NCBI GenBank assembly: GCA_003254885.1 | Contig: QANT01007946.1 | Coordinates: 1-28,127 of the forward strand | Length of the DNA: 28,127 nt | Source: Purshia tridentata | Lineage: Eukaryota > Streptophyta > Magnoliopsida > Rosales > Rosaceae | Direction: 5' to 3' | Shown: positions 1-8,472 of the stretch, one piece after another | How the letters are laid out: every line of letters begins with the position of its first letter | Position numbering within the stretch: position 1 is the first letter of the stretch | Notes under the pieces: model-generated | Told to the model about the DNA's origin: nothing | Databases searched by the model: none | Seen by the model: the letters and a program-made list of their open reading frames with translations, nothing else | Program-made: the position numbers and the translations under genes

Positions 1-2379
1 AGTCTTGTTATCAATTTCTGCAGTTGAATGTAATAACCATTTATTGGGAGAGAAACTTGGTGAGAAAGCAACTCTGTTTAGATTTTGTGAAGGACCATTC
101 ACATTTAGCAATCTGATATTTGGTGCAGCAGTTATAGGATCAGGCTGAAAGAAGAATTATCAGAATACTTGTCAAACACACCCGGAACTTCAAAAAGAAG
201 AATGAAAAATTTTCAACGGTTAAATGCTATGCCTTTGGGCACAGAAGTATACAAATTTGAATAACTATAGTAATAATGACGAAAGTAAAATGTAGAAAAA
301 GTTACAATGTGAATATAAATCCACCATAAAACAGGTAAGAACAACTCTATTGCCAAATTATCAAATGTATATACATTAGCAATTTGTTCTGCCACAATTT
401 CTGATTGTCACATGACATTGAATACATATGATTCTCTCCACGGCTGTGTCTTCATTACATTTGAAATATCACAAAGTCGTTTACTTCCATGACATTTCAA
501 ATATCACAAAATAACTTTTTAGTTTACTTAAGGAAATTTCATTTTGACTTTCTAACATTTGGTGATATAGAATAGTAAGGGTTTTCAAATGGATTTTCAA
601 TTGACACTTCCTCTCCCCAAAAGGTTCTCTCCATTATATTATATCATAGAATAGACAAAGTATTTCAGTTTTTTTGTTGTTCTACACCATTTCACATCGA
701 TGTTCCTTTAATTTTTTAATGGCAACACCTAAGGGACCAAAAGTGGTAAGAATGGGAATGGAGACATGAAGCTTTTAAAACCACATGTAACAAGGCCAGA
801 TCTAGGGGACACATATCACCCAGGTTAGTTATTTATTTTTTTTCCCGAAAACTTAAATGTCCAGCTTTATAAGGATGCCTAAAAAATTCCCAAGTTCAGT
901 TTGAGAGCTATCCTAAAAGTTAAGAACAAATTTAATGATCATCTTGATGCTAAGAATTAGTACAATTTTATTATAAACTGAGCAACAGTACATAAGTGAA
1001 GAAGCAATCAACGAATCTAGAATCAAATCCTCTACAACCAACAACAATACAACTTGTTGGACAACAAACCAACGTGACCCAACTACTAATATAGCTCTTG
1101 CATCGATATTGTCCCCAACTTAAAAACCTAGGTCCACCATCCGAGTGGGGTGAGTCCCAGGGGACCTCTACAAGTGTAGGGTTTTATCTCAAACGGCTTC
1201 GGTATTATTAGTAGTGGATCCCCAACTTATATATTGTTGATTGTTGTGTTACTTTTCTAATGTGGGATTTACTCCATCCACACCCATAGCTTGGGTCGAC
1301 CCACCGAACCCTCACACATCTAACAGCACAGGAACATTAAGATTTCTAAGTTATCATTATTGTTCTCTTCACCGGAGCCCCCTCCCATTGCTTTAGCCAT
1401 AAGCTATGGCAATTCCATCTCACAGCCACAGGGGGCCAGATAAAGCTCACAGGACCGCATTATGAAAAAAAGAAAAATTTTATTTCAATTTGTTAGATAT
1501 TGAAGCCTACATGATGCCCAAAATCTACCCTTTCTATTCTTGTCCAACCTAATAACCCATAAAACTACCACACACATACGATTCCACGAAACAATGGCCT
1601 TTTTCCCTCCACTTAGAGCACAATGTTTCTCGACAAATAAAGATGCACTGGAAGATGGAATCATCAAACTTACCCTTGTTTCCCAAAGCAATTTATACCA
1701 CAATCTAAAAGAGTGAAGGAAAGGATCAGCTCCTCTTTGCACGTAATGGACCAATTAGGTGTTAAGCTAAAATTAGGCCTTTAATTTTGTATACCACCAT
1801 AGTTATTACTTTCCATGAGCAATAACCTAACCAAAAACTTGTCCCTTGCAAGGCATTTTAGCTTTCTAAATCATCACAATTGGTTTAAAAATAGAAAGAG
1901 ATGATCCTCAGTCAATTGCCCAAAATAATTCTTGCATGAAAAAATGCTAGAGGAATAAATTTTCCAGGACCTGTCTAATCTAAATGCACATAACATGACA
2001 CTTTCCCAATCACAGAGCACAAAACTCATCAACTTCAAATTATCCAAGTTTCCAGAAACTGAGATTCCAACCCACTGGAACTGTCTGGCCAACAGAAGAG
2101 GGGTCAAAACCTAGCTGTAACAATCTAACATTCAAGTAGAAGAGAAGAGGGGACAGGAAAAAGTAGCTAAAACAAGTGGAAAAACTCACCAAACTCCAAA
2201 ATCATTCAAGTTTCTAAGCTGATTTGAACATAAAGCATCAATCAATGCTTTTATAATAAAAAATCCATAAAAATTTAAGATTTTCAATGCTTCCTGGAAA
2301 TGGTACTCACAGTAGAAAAGCGATAACATGTTGCACAATCATGGGTTAGCAATGGAGAGGCTAAAGATTTTGCTAGCAT
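1..2379 (-). CDS. 5' part of an unrecognised gene with an organelle-targeting-like N terminus (spliced, runs off the left edge)
   Basis: I assembled this from splice signals; it is not an intact ORF. Seen: on the minus strand an acceptor (TTTTTATAG, ending at 2387) precedes an exon at 2311-2386 with an ATG at 2379-2377 and a donor ACT|GTGAGT. A second acceptor (TTCTTTCAG) opens an exon at 144-1 that stays open to the window edge. Both junctions are phase 0, so the reading frame continues. The predicted start is MLAKSLASPLLTHDCATCYR, followed by PDPITAAPNIRLLNVNGPSQ and about 28 more residues. The leader is rich in Ser, Leu and Ala, has basic residues and lacks acidic ones except one Asp, which resembles a mitochondrial or plastid presequence (inference). 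I do not recognise the family. An extra exon inside the 2.17-kb intron (145-2310) cannot be excluded. The upstream exon 3793-3947 would be 5' UTR. Confidence 0.5.
1040..1330 (-). repeat. LTR-like retroelement remnant
   Basis: Read on the minus strand, this stretch starts near TGTTAGATGTG and contains CCCACATTAGAAAAG, then a TATA-like ATATATAAG. A GC-rich block with GGTCCCCTGGGACTCACCCC follows. That order resembles short plant LTRs of the TRIM or copia type. I see no partner LTR, primer-binding site or coding region, so it would be a solo LTR or fragment. The boundaries are approximate. Confidence 0.35.
1485..1754 (-). mobile_element. LINE remnant, linker between reverse transcriptase and RNase H
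   Basis: A minus-strand frame contains LWYKLLWETRVS, then LFVEKHCALSGGKKA, then VVLWVIRLDKNRKG. This closely follows the plant L1 LINE pattern downstream of the zinc-binding region, in which LWYKL is followed by LWVIWLERNRR. Only this short piece is recognisable. It lies in intron 2 of the left-edge gene, in the same orientation. Confidence 0.5.
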
Positions 2380-2564
2380 CCCTGCACTATAAAAAAAAAA
2401 TAAAACAATAATCAAGTAAAACGTCAATAAGGCCATAAACATAAAAAGTAAAATTCTGACAGATGGTAAATGATACTGATATGCTAAGAGAACAAAGGGG
2501 GGGAAGAAAAGGAAAAGAGACCAAAAATTATTTTTGTAATCATATGAAAACAAGCATTTAGTAT

Positions 2565-3000
2565 CAGTGTTTCAAATGCAAGCCTCATGGCCTCTCACCT
2601 GTTCTAAAAAAAGCATGAAAGGGTTACGCCAGCATACACCTCATGACAGAATTGTGCAAAGGGAGAAGAGGCGTATGCCTTTGAAGCATTCTTTCTTTCC
2701 TCTTTTCACTTTTTTTTTCTCCTTCACTGTTCTAGTGTTATTTGGGTTGGTTTTGCAGCAATTATTTCATTATTTGGAGTTCTTCACATTTTGCTTCTTT
2801 TGAGAGCTATTACTTATATTCGCATTGGTTTGTTGAATAAATCAATCATGTCTTATTGAATTTTATATGTTTTGTGTTTGACAAATCAATAGAAATTTTT
2901 AACTATATTAGTACCTAAACGTTTAGGTCTCAATGCGACAAGGCTTATGCCTCACCTTGCAAGACCTAAAACGCCTTGACTTATGCCTTTTAAAACACTG
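2565..3000. mobile_element. Non-autonomous hAT-like DNA transposon (436 bp)
   Basis: The element begins CAGTGTTTCAAATG and ends, read inward from the other side, CAGTGTTTTAAAAG. These are imperfect terminal inverted repeats matching at 12 of 14 positions. It is flanked on both sides by the identical 8-bp sequence TTTAGTAT (2557-2564 and 3001-3008). An 8-bp target duplication and a CAGTG-type terminus are diagnostic of the hAT superfamily. Near the ends are repeated ATGCCT/AGGC(G/A) motifs, typical subterminal transposase-binding repeats (inference). It has no transposase frame and lies in intron 1 of the left-edge gene. Confidence 0.85.
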
Positions 3001-3646
3001 TTTAGTATAATGAACCATCATATACATACAGTATCTTTCTCAAAACAGCAGAAATATTATGCTATTATAACTGTACGTACAGTTAAAATCAACATCACAG
3101 AGACAATCAACCTTTTCCCATTATCTCAAACAGTTAAATTTCTCAAATGAACAATGCCCAAACCAAATAGTAAATGGTGCTGGCTCAATTCAACTATATT
3201 GGGTCAACTATATTAGTAAAAAAGATAAAAATTCTTGCTTTATTGCTTTCTTCCAAACTAGTTGAACCCAANTTGACAAATCAATAGAAATTTTTAACTA
3301 TATTAGTGCGACAAGGCTTATGCCTCACCTTGCAAGACCTAAAACGCCTTGCCTTATGCCTTTGAAAACACTGTTTAGTATAATGAACCATCATATACAT
3401 ACAGTATCTTTCTCAAAACAGCAGAAATATTATGCTATTATAACTGTACGTACAGTTAAAATCAACATCACAGAGACAATCAACCTTTTCCCATTATCTC
3501 AAACAGTTAAATTTTCTCAAATGAACAATGCCCAAACCAAATAGTAAATGGTGCTTGCTCAATTCAACTATATTGGGTCAACTATATTAGTAAAAAAAAA
3601 TAAAAATTCTTGCTTTATTGCTTTCTTCCAAACTAGTTGAACCCAA
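2878..3646. repeat. Near-identical tandem duplication spanning the right part of the hAT-like element
   Basis: Copy 1 is 2878-3271 and copy 2 is 3273-3646. Both start TTGACAAATCAATAG and end TAGTTGAACCCAA. Outside one indel they differ at only a few bases and two one-base length changes. Copy 2 lacks 22 bp present in copy 1 (about 2912-2933). Copy 1 begins inside the transposon, so copy 2 carries its 3' end (to 3373) plus a third TTTAGTAT at 3374-3381. A single N at 3272 sits exactly at the junction. Confidence 0.9.
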
Positions 3647-3792
3647 AAACTGAATGACTTTCCTTCAGTTTTGGGTAATAAAATTGTTTGAAAATGATGC
3701 TTAGAATGAAGAACATAGCAAAAAATTAACTGGGATTGCAGTTTGTTTGGTTAGCAGAAACTCGATAGGAGAAAAGTGAAAACGAAAGGTAC

Positions 3793-3947
3793 CTGCGATT
3801 GGGAAGATGACGTCAAGTCGGGCACCTTCGCCAAAGGGCGATTGAAGAAAGAGAGAAATGCTGATTACTGCCTGGTCTGGTGGCTGGTTCTTACGCAATG
3901 CGCGCCACAGATTTTTGGGAGAGATTAGGCGGTCAACTCTCCTGTCT
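3793..3947 (-). other. Untranslated first exon of the left-edge gene
   Basis: On the minus strand a donor ATCGCAG|GTACC sits at 3793/3792, and a TATA box lies at 3980-3973, placing transcription start at roughly 3945-3950. Joining this exon to 2386 gives a leader ending TGCAGGGATG, so the ATG would be in exon 2. The exon contains a perfect TGACGTCA palindrome (3808-3815), a bZIP/TGA-type site. An alternative is that the exon's own open frame is coding. Confidence 0.45.
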
Positions 3948-3972
3948 GTCTTTTCAAATGACCGTATTTCTG

Positions 3973-3980
3973 TATTTATA
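3973..3980 (-). promoter_or_regulatory. TATA box for the left-edge gene
   Basis: TATAAATA on the minus strand, about 180 bp upstream of the proposed first donor site. A G-box CACGTG lies further upstream near 4106-4111 (CCACGTGATC). Confidence 0.5.
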
Positions 3981-4019
3981 ATTGTAATTTTTTGAAGATG
4001 AAGCTTATGGCGTGGCACA

Positions 4020-4725
4020 CACGTAATTTTATCCTACGCGTCTTCTATTCTGATGTTTATGTGGAGTAACTCGCCTCTCACGCTCACGTTCGCTTTTCAT
4101 TCAACCACGTGATCAAGCTACTTGGGCTCTTACACAACTTTACAAACCCAACCTTAATTAATTGGATTTCTACTAACTAGTTCAGCCCAAATGAGTTCGT
4201 TTGATTAACTGGGCCATGAAATATTTTCCCTCACATACCTTAAAAATTGCTCAGGATAGGGTGGGTTTTGAATTTGTCTGAAAATGGAGGGGAACGAATG
4301 GGCAAAAATGCCAAGAATTTAAGATTCATAGAAAAATCTAACGTTTTGAGACGCATTAAAAAAATTAAAAAAAGGTCTAACAGGACAGGACTAAGAGCCA
4401 AATAATTTGTTTAGGAGACAAAAGTAAACTTAGGTAATAGTTCATGAGGTATTATTTGGTGACATCGGTTGTAACACCAAATAATAACATACAATTCTTT
4501 TTAGTACAATAATAATTATACTAAAAATTAACCTAAAAAGAAAAACAAATCTGAAGTTGAACCCAAATTAAGGGGAAAATTTAAAGAGATCGAATAAGAA
4601 AGAAGAAAAGAAATTATTTGGTGAGCCATGTCCAAGGCCAAGCAGTACTTGTTGTAAAGGTTCTCTGCCCGTTGGAAGAATGCAAGAACATGGAGTAAAG
4701 ATTTTCAGGTTTGAACGAGGAAGAG
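4020..4725. other. Intergenic, no gene seen
   Basis: Upstream DNA of the left-edge gene, including the G-box. It then becomes AT-rich DNA with A-tracts and no supported ORF or RNA gene. Confidence 0.5.
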
Positions 4726-4730
4726 AAAAA

Positions 4731-5255
4731 AGAAGATCAAGAAGGCTTTTTTATGTTACGAAAAGAAAGAAAAAGAAAAAAGTAGATGATTTATAAGATA
4801 GGATTTTCACTTGCCTAAGAGTTAACAAGGAGTACGTAGAGGAGGTGTTTTTCTTTTTATTTTCTAAAAGATTAATCTGTTCATTGAATCAACTATAATT
4901 AAAAAAAAAAAAAAACAAAACAAGAGTATCTAAACCCAGTTAGTATAAATTAGATTGTGTGTGTCAAACATTTTTACATGGTTATAATAAAAAAAAGAAG
5001 ATCAAGAAGGTTTTTATGTTACGAAAAGAAAGAAAAAGAAAAAAGTCTAGATGATTTATATGATAGGATTTTCACTTGCCTAAGAGTTAACAAGGAGTAT
5101 ATCGAGGAGGTGTTTTTCTTTTTATTTTCTGAAAAATTAATCTGTTCATTGAATCAACTATAATAAAAAAAGAAAAAGAAAAAACAAGAGTATCTAAATC
5201 CAGTTAGTATAAATTATATTGTGTGTCAAACATTTTTACATGGTTATAATAAAAA
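4731..5255. repeat. Tandem duplication of a roughly 262-bp unit
   Basis: Copy 1 is 4731-4995 and copy 2 is 4996-5255. Both open AGAAGATCAAGAAGG and close CATGGTTATAATAAAAA. They share long identical stretches such as GATTTTCACTTGCCTAAGAG, with scattered substitutions and A-tract length changes. This divergence is clearly larger than in the 2878-3646 pair, so it is a genuine older duplication. A 68-codon frame across copy 2 has no recognisable product. The remaining 5256-5424 is the 3' flank of the NAC gene. Confidence 0.9.
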
Positions 5256-5424
5256 CATAATAAATAAAGAATCCAAATCCTTCACTAGCTATAGATGCGT
5301 AAGGTATATACAATTATTATAATTCTAATTAAGTTCTGAATTAATTAACTAAAACAAAAATTGCAACAATCTCAAATAGATGAAATAGCTAGGTAAAAGC
5401 ATTGACATGGACGCATATATCAAT

Positions 5425-6735
5425 CTATATATCACGTCCAACAAGTGGCAGTGACCAACACATATCATCAGCTTCATGGTATTGATCATTAGAAGATTGA
5501 TGCAAGCGGTAGTCATGATAATGATCATGATGTGTTGTGAAAGCTGGTTGCATCGCATAGTAATCAAATTGAGGTCCCTTTTCTTGATCCATTGTCCCAA
5601 ATCCAATATTTTCTGTGGGTTGATCAATATTGTCCGAGTAGCCACCAGTACTAGTGATCGCTTGAGTATGAGTATGACTGATGTCATCATTCATCTGATG
5701 ATCAGATGTCCTCATCATCATCATCTCTTGACCATCAGTGAGTACTTGACCTACTGTTTCTTCAGAAGTAGTGAGCACTTGACCAGTATGTGTATGATTC
5801 TCATCATCATGATGATCAGATGGTAGTACTTGTTCTAGGGATGTGTTAATAGACTGATCAGGAAGGTCCCATAATGATGACAAATCTATCAAAAAGGCAT
5901 CATCATCAATATCATTTTGAGTTTCATTGATCATCTCAAGATCTGACTCTGGCTGCTGAGTAGTCATCAGACCAGCACATGGGTTAGCATGAGACTGATG
6001 ACCAGAGATTAACCCACCAGTTTGGGGTTCTGTAACTGTAACAGTATTAATATGATCAGTAACTTGATCAACTACCTCAGACATGATGAGACCCTGACAA
6101 GTTTCACCAATATAATTCTCTATAGCTAGTCTTGGAATCTTGTTTAGGGCAATATTATCAGCTGCAGCAGCAACCAATAGCTTTCTCTTTTTGTCAACTT
6201 TTTTTCGAAGTCGGCACAGCACATATTGCTCTTGATCATCACCAGTACTACTACTGCTATTTGATGATTTGGGCATCAATGATTCGTCAAGGCTATACTC
6301 ATGCAAAATCCAACTGTCATTTTGCTTATCCGATTGGTTATTCTCATAATGAAACCTTTTCCATAACCCTAAAATGTGCTTCTTCTTGTTAGCATCAAAG
6401 TAATACACTTTGGTCCCGGAATTCTCACCTTTCCAGCTCCCAGACCCTGCCTTGCGAGCCACACGCGAACCCTTGTCTCTCACTTTCTTCAATGTGGTAA
6501 AGAAATACAAGTCTTGGTTCTTTGGTAATTTGGGTCCGTCCAAATCGGTCCAGATATCCTCAGGCTCAATACTGTTCCGATAAAGTTTGGTCTCTGGGAC
6601 TACGGAGTCGTACTTGAATGGTGTGCCACAAATCTTGTTGTAAAGATAATAACCCAATAATTCTTCATCGGTTGGTTGAAATATGTAACCCACAGGAAGA
6701 TCAAGAACAGAAGAAGATGAAGAAGAAGATGCCAT
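5425..6735 (-). CDS. NAC-domain transcription factor, intronless, divergent
   Basis: A 436-residue protein. The NAC domain covers about residues 13-180: subdomain A with LPVGYIFQPTDEELLGYYL (13-31), B with VPETKLYRNSIEPEDIW (46-62), C with LYFFTTLKKV to WKGENSGTKVYY (77-112), D with ILGLWKRFHYE to WILHEYSL (121-149) and E with YVLCRLRKK (171-179). A basic stretch KKVDKKRKL (178-186) is a likely nuclear signal. NAC proteins dimerise and bind CGT[G/A]-core DNA. Here the usual WKATG-type contact segment is changed to WKGENSGTK, so DNA specificity may differ. The C-terminal activation region is rich in Asp, Gln, His and Met and has three short QVL repeats and a His-rich tail. Most NAC genes have two introns in the domain; this one has none. 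The leader from the TATA box to ATATATGG holds no earlier ATG, which supports this start. Confidence 0.93.
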   Translation of the reverse strand: MASSSSSSSVLDLPVGYIFQPTDEELLGYYLYNKICGTPFKYDSVVPETKLYRNSIEPEDIWTDLDGPKLPKNQDLYFFTTLKKVRDKGSRVARKAGSGSWKGENSGTKVYYFDANKKKHILGLWKRFHYENNQSDKQNDSWILHEYSLDESLMPKSSNSSSSTGDDQEQYVLCRLRKKVDKKRKLLVAAAADNIALNKIPRLAIENYIGETCQGLIMSEVVDQVTDHINTVTVTEPQTGGLISGHQSHANPCAGLMTTQQPESDLEMINETQNDIDDDAFLIDLSSLWDLPDQSINTSLEQVLPSDHHDDENHTHTGQVLTTSEETVGQVLTDGQEMMMMRTSDHQMNDDISHTHTQAITSTGGYSDNIDQPTENIGFGTMDQEKGPQFDYYAMQPAFTTHHDHYHDYRLHQSSNDQYHEADDMCWSLPLVGRDI

Positions 6736-6860
6736 ATATAAATGAGAAAAAAAATTTGAGGCAAAATGAATGAAAGATGAAATGGTGACTGTATGTATGT
6801 GTTTCTTGGAAAGAAAAAGGCAGATGATCGGCAGAATGAAATTCTTGAGAAAATAACAAC

Positions 6861-6868
6861 TAGGGTTT
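6861..6868 (-). promoter_or_regulatory. Telo-box in the NAC 5' leader
   Basis: AAACCCTA on the minus strand about 130 bp before the ATG. This is a telo-box motif often found in plant 5' regions and bound by Myb/TRB-like proteins. Presence is seen; function is inferred. Confidence 0.35.
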
Positions 6869-6903
6869 TGTGAGTGTGTACTGTACGTGTGTGTTGCGCC
6901 TTT

Positions 6904-6911
6904 AATTTATA
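6904..6911 (-). promoter_or_regulatory. TATA box of the NAC gene
   Basis: TATAAATT on the minus strand, about 170 bp upstream of the ATG. It implies a leader of roughly 140 nt. Confidence 0.5.
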
Positions 6912-7089
6912 GGACAAATGAATCACCTTTGAAAACTAGGAAAGCAACATTTTGCATTCCAGCTAGTAATTGGAAAACCTGAGAAAGAAAGGAAATCCTA
7001 AAGATGAAAGATTTGTTGCCTTTCTTGGAATAGCTAGGATATATCGGCAGAGCACAGAGGCCAGAGAGAGTGTGTGTGTTATTCTCCAA

Positions 7090-7964
7090 GTTTCTTGATA
7101 AGCAAGATATATCTTTCAGGTTTTACACCAACTTATATTTGCAGCTAATTTTTTTTTTGTATAATACATATATCTTAGCATATTTTTAGTTTTTTTCGAT
7201 TTACCCACATGGTTTTAATTACTAGTTAGGCCCACTGCTTAATTTGCTCTTATATATATATAACGTACAGAACACACACACATACACACAAAATAATAAT
7301 AATATTAATAATAATAAGTTCAGGGTATTTTTTATTAATTTAATTGATTTTCTGATTCGTCTCTTTCTTCTTTAGGTGATCAGTTGATCGATCACATGCT
7401 GCCATCTTTAACCAAAGAACAGTTTCATTTCCAAATAGCCAGTTCTGTATAATTTCCAAATATATTTTCCATTTTATTTTTTTTTTGTTTCCATGAAAAT
7501 TACCCAATTATTTTGGTGACATTTCAGTTTGGATATTACTTGTTTAAATTATTCATTTATGCTAGTTTTAATAATTTGTTGATTGGAAGTTGGACATCTG
7601 ACTAGCTAGTCAAGGTTTTGTACATGATGATGAAAGCCTTGGACTTGTCTTAATTAGCAGGGGGTATAGTATACGTATTGCATGTATTGTATTATTGTTC
7701 AGCATGCTGAAATTTGAAGAAAGTGGCAACAAGAAATAAAATGAAGTTATACAATTATGTGCTTTGATTCAGCAGAAGATATGAAACTCTGGAAAAGTAT
7801 AGTGTAAATTAAACTCTGATTTTGGTTTTTTCTAGCTGGTCAGTAAAATTTTACACAAAACATAAGTCTTAAGGCATTGGCTTCGGTTTGTTTGTTTGTT
7901 CTTTTTTTCTTTTTCTTTTGACCAATGGCTTCGGTTTGTTTTCAATACCGTTTAACATGCATTT
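7090..7964. other. Intergenic region upstream of the NAC gene
   Basis: AT-rich DNA with many short A/T tracts and a compound microsatellite (annotated separately). I see no supported gene or RNA. Confidence 0.5.
7250..7317. repeat. Compound microsatellite (TA)n-(CA)n-(AAT)n
   Basis: An alternating TA run at 7250-7262 is followed by CA repeats at 7272-7290 and AAT/ATA repeats at 7292-7316. This simple repeat is likely to be length-polymorphic. Confidence 0.85.
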
Positions 7965-8358
7965 TCATTTCACCAAAGCTTTGGTCTTCCTTACTTTCAC
8001 CAAGTCAGTTGCTTGGGTTTGATGAGCTCTCTGTTTCGATCTATTCGGTGCCCCAGCTCTCCAATTGTGAACAGAGTAACTTATCTTGTCAAATGAAGCT
8101 AGTAAGGTGGTTTTATGAGGTGGGGTAAGTGAATTAGAGAGGGGTGTGTCCTTGGGAAGGGTTGGGATGGTTGGGAATGTGGCCTTGGGTAGGTCAGGGA
8201 CATGAGGCAGAGGTGGTAAATTTGGGACATGGGGTACTTGTGGCAATTCAGCCTTAGGCATTGTGGCAACTCAGGCTTTGGCAAAGTTGGGAAACTTTGG
8301 AAGTGGTAGCAATTCAAGCTTTGGAAGCTCATGAGGCACCTCAACCTCAGGCAAGAGT
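7965..8358 (-). pseudogene. Relic of a PELPK-like proline-rich cell-wall protein
   Basis: The minus strand from 8358 reads LLPEVEVPHELPKLELLPLP and continues through FPNFAKA to a TGA near 8275. After the stop the same frame resumes with MPKAELPQVPHVPNLPPLPH, then VPDLPKATFPTIPTLPKDT, and runs open to 7965. The P-x-LPK/ELP rhythm is that of plant PELPK-type secreted proline-rich proteins. Around the stop the +1 frame reads FPTLPKPELPQ, which fits the repeat better, so two compensating indels may have created the stop. There is no ATG or signal peptide upstream (an in-frame TAA lies just before), so the copy is 5'-truncated. It lies behind the subtilase gene in the same direction. Confidence 0.6.
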
Positions 8359-8472
8359 ACTTATTATATATTCTTGATTCCTTGGCTTATGTTATACAAT
8401 TCGTTTAGTTTTTAGAATTATTAGATTTGATTTTAGTTTCAACACAATTTCATAAGAAAGCCTAAAATACAC

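Larger units (their letters stand above)
145..2310 (-). other. Intron 2 of the left-edge gene
   Basis: This AT-rich stretch is bounded by a GTGAGT donor and a TTCTTTCAG acceptor on the minus strand. It contains an LTR-like remnant (about 1040-1330) and a LINE scrap (1485-1754), described separately. I see no further coding exon in 145-1039 or 1755-2310. A minus-strand open frame at 1874-2107 may be more retroelement debris, but it has no motif I can defend. Confidence 0.45.

Noticed and set aside
3701-4018. 105-codon minus-strand frame as a coding gene
   Set aside because: A good donor (CAG|GTACC) and the TATA box at 3973-3980 fit a non-coding first exon better. The ATG of the frame would lie upstream of the predicted transcription start.
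4957-5163. 68-codon frame in the second tandem copy
   Set aside because: The first copy does not keep the frame and the content is A-tract driven, so it is not a gene.
5476-5826. 116-codon plus-strand frame antisense to the NAC gene
   Set aside because: Shadow of the repetitive CAT/GAT-rich C-terminal NAC coding sequence, with no motif.
6600-6926. 108-codon minus-strand frame overlapping the NAC start
   Set aside because: Its ATG lies upstream of the TATA box, so it is outside the predicted transcript. The product has no domain.
7250-7317. CRISPR-like or structured array
   Set aside because: It is simply a TA/CA/AAT compound microsatellite, and the sequence is from a plant nuclear genome.
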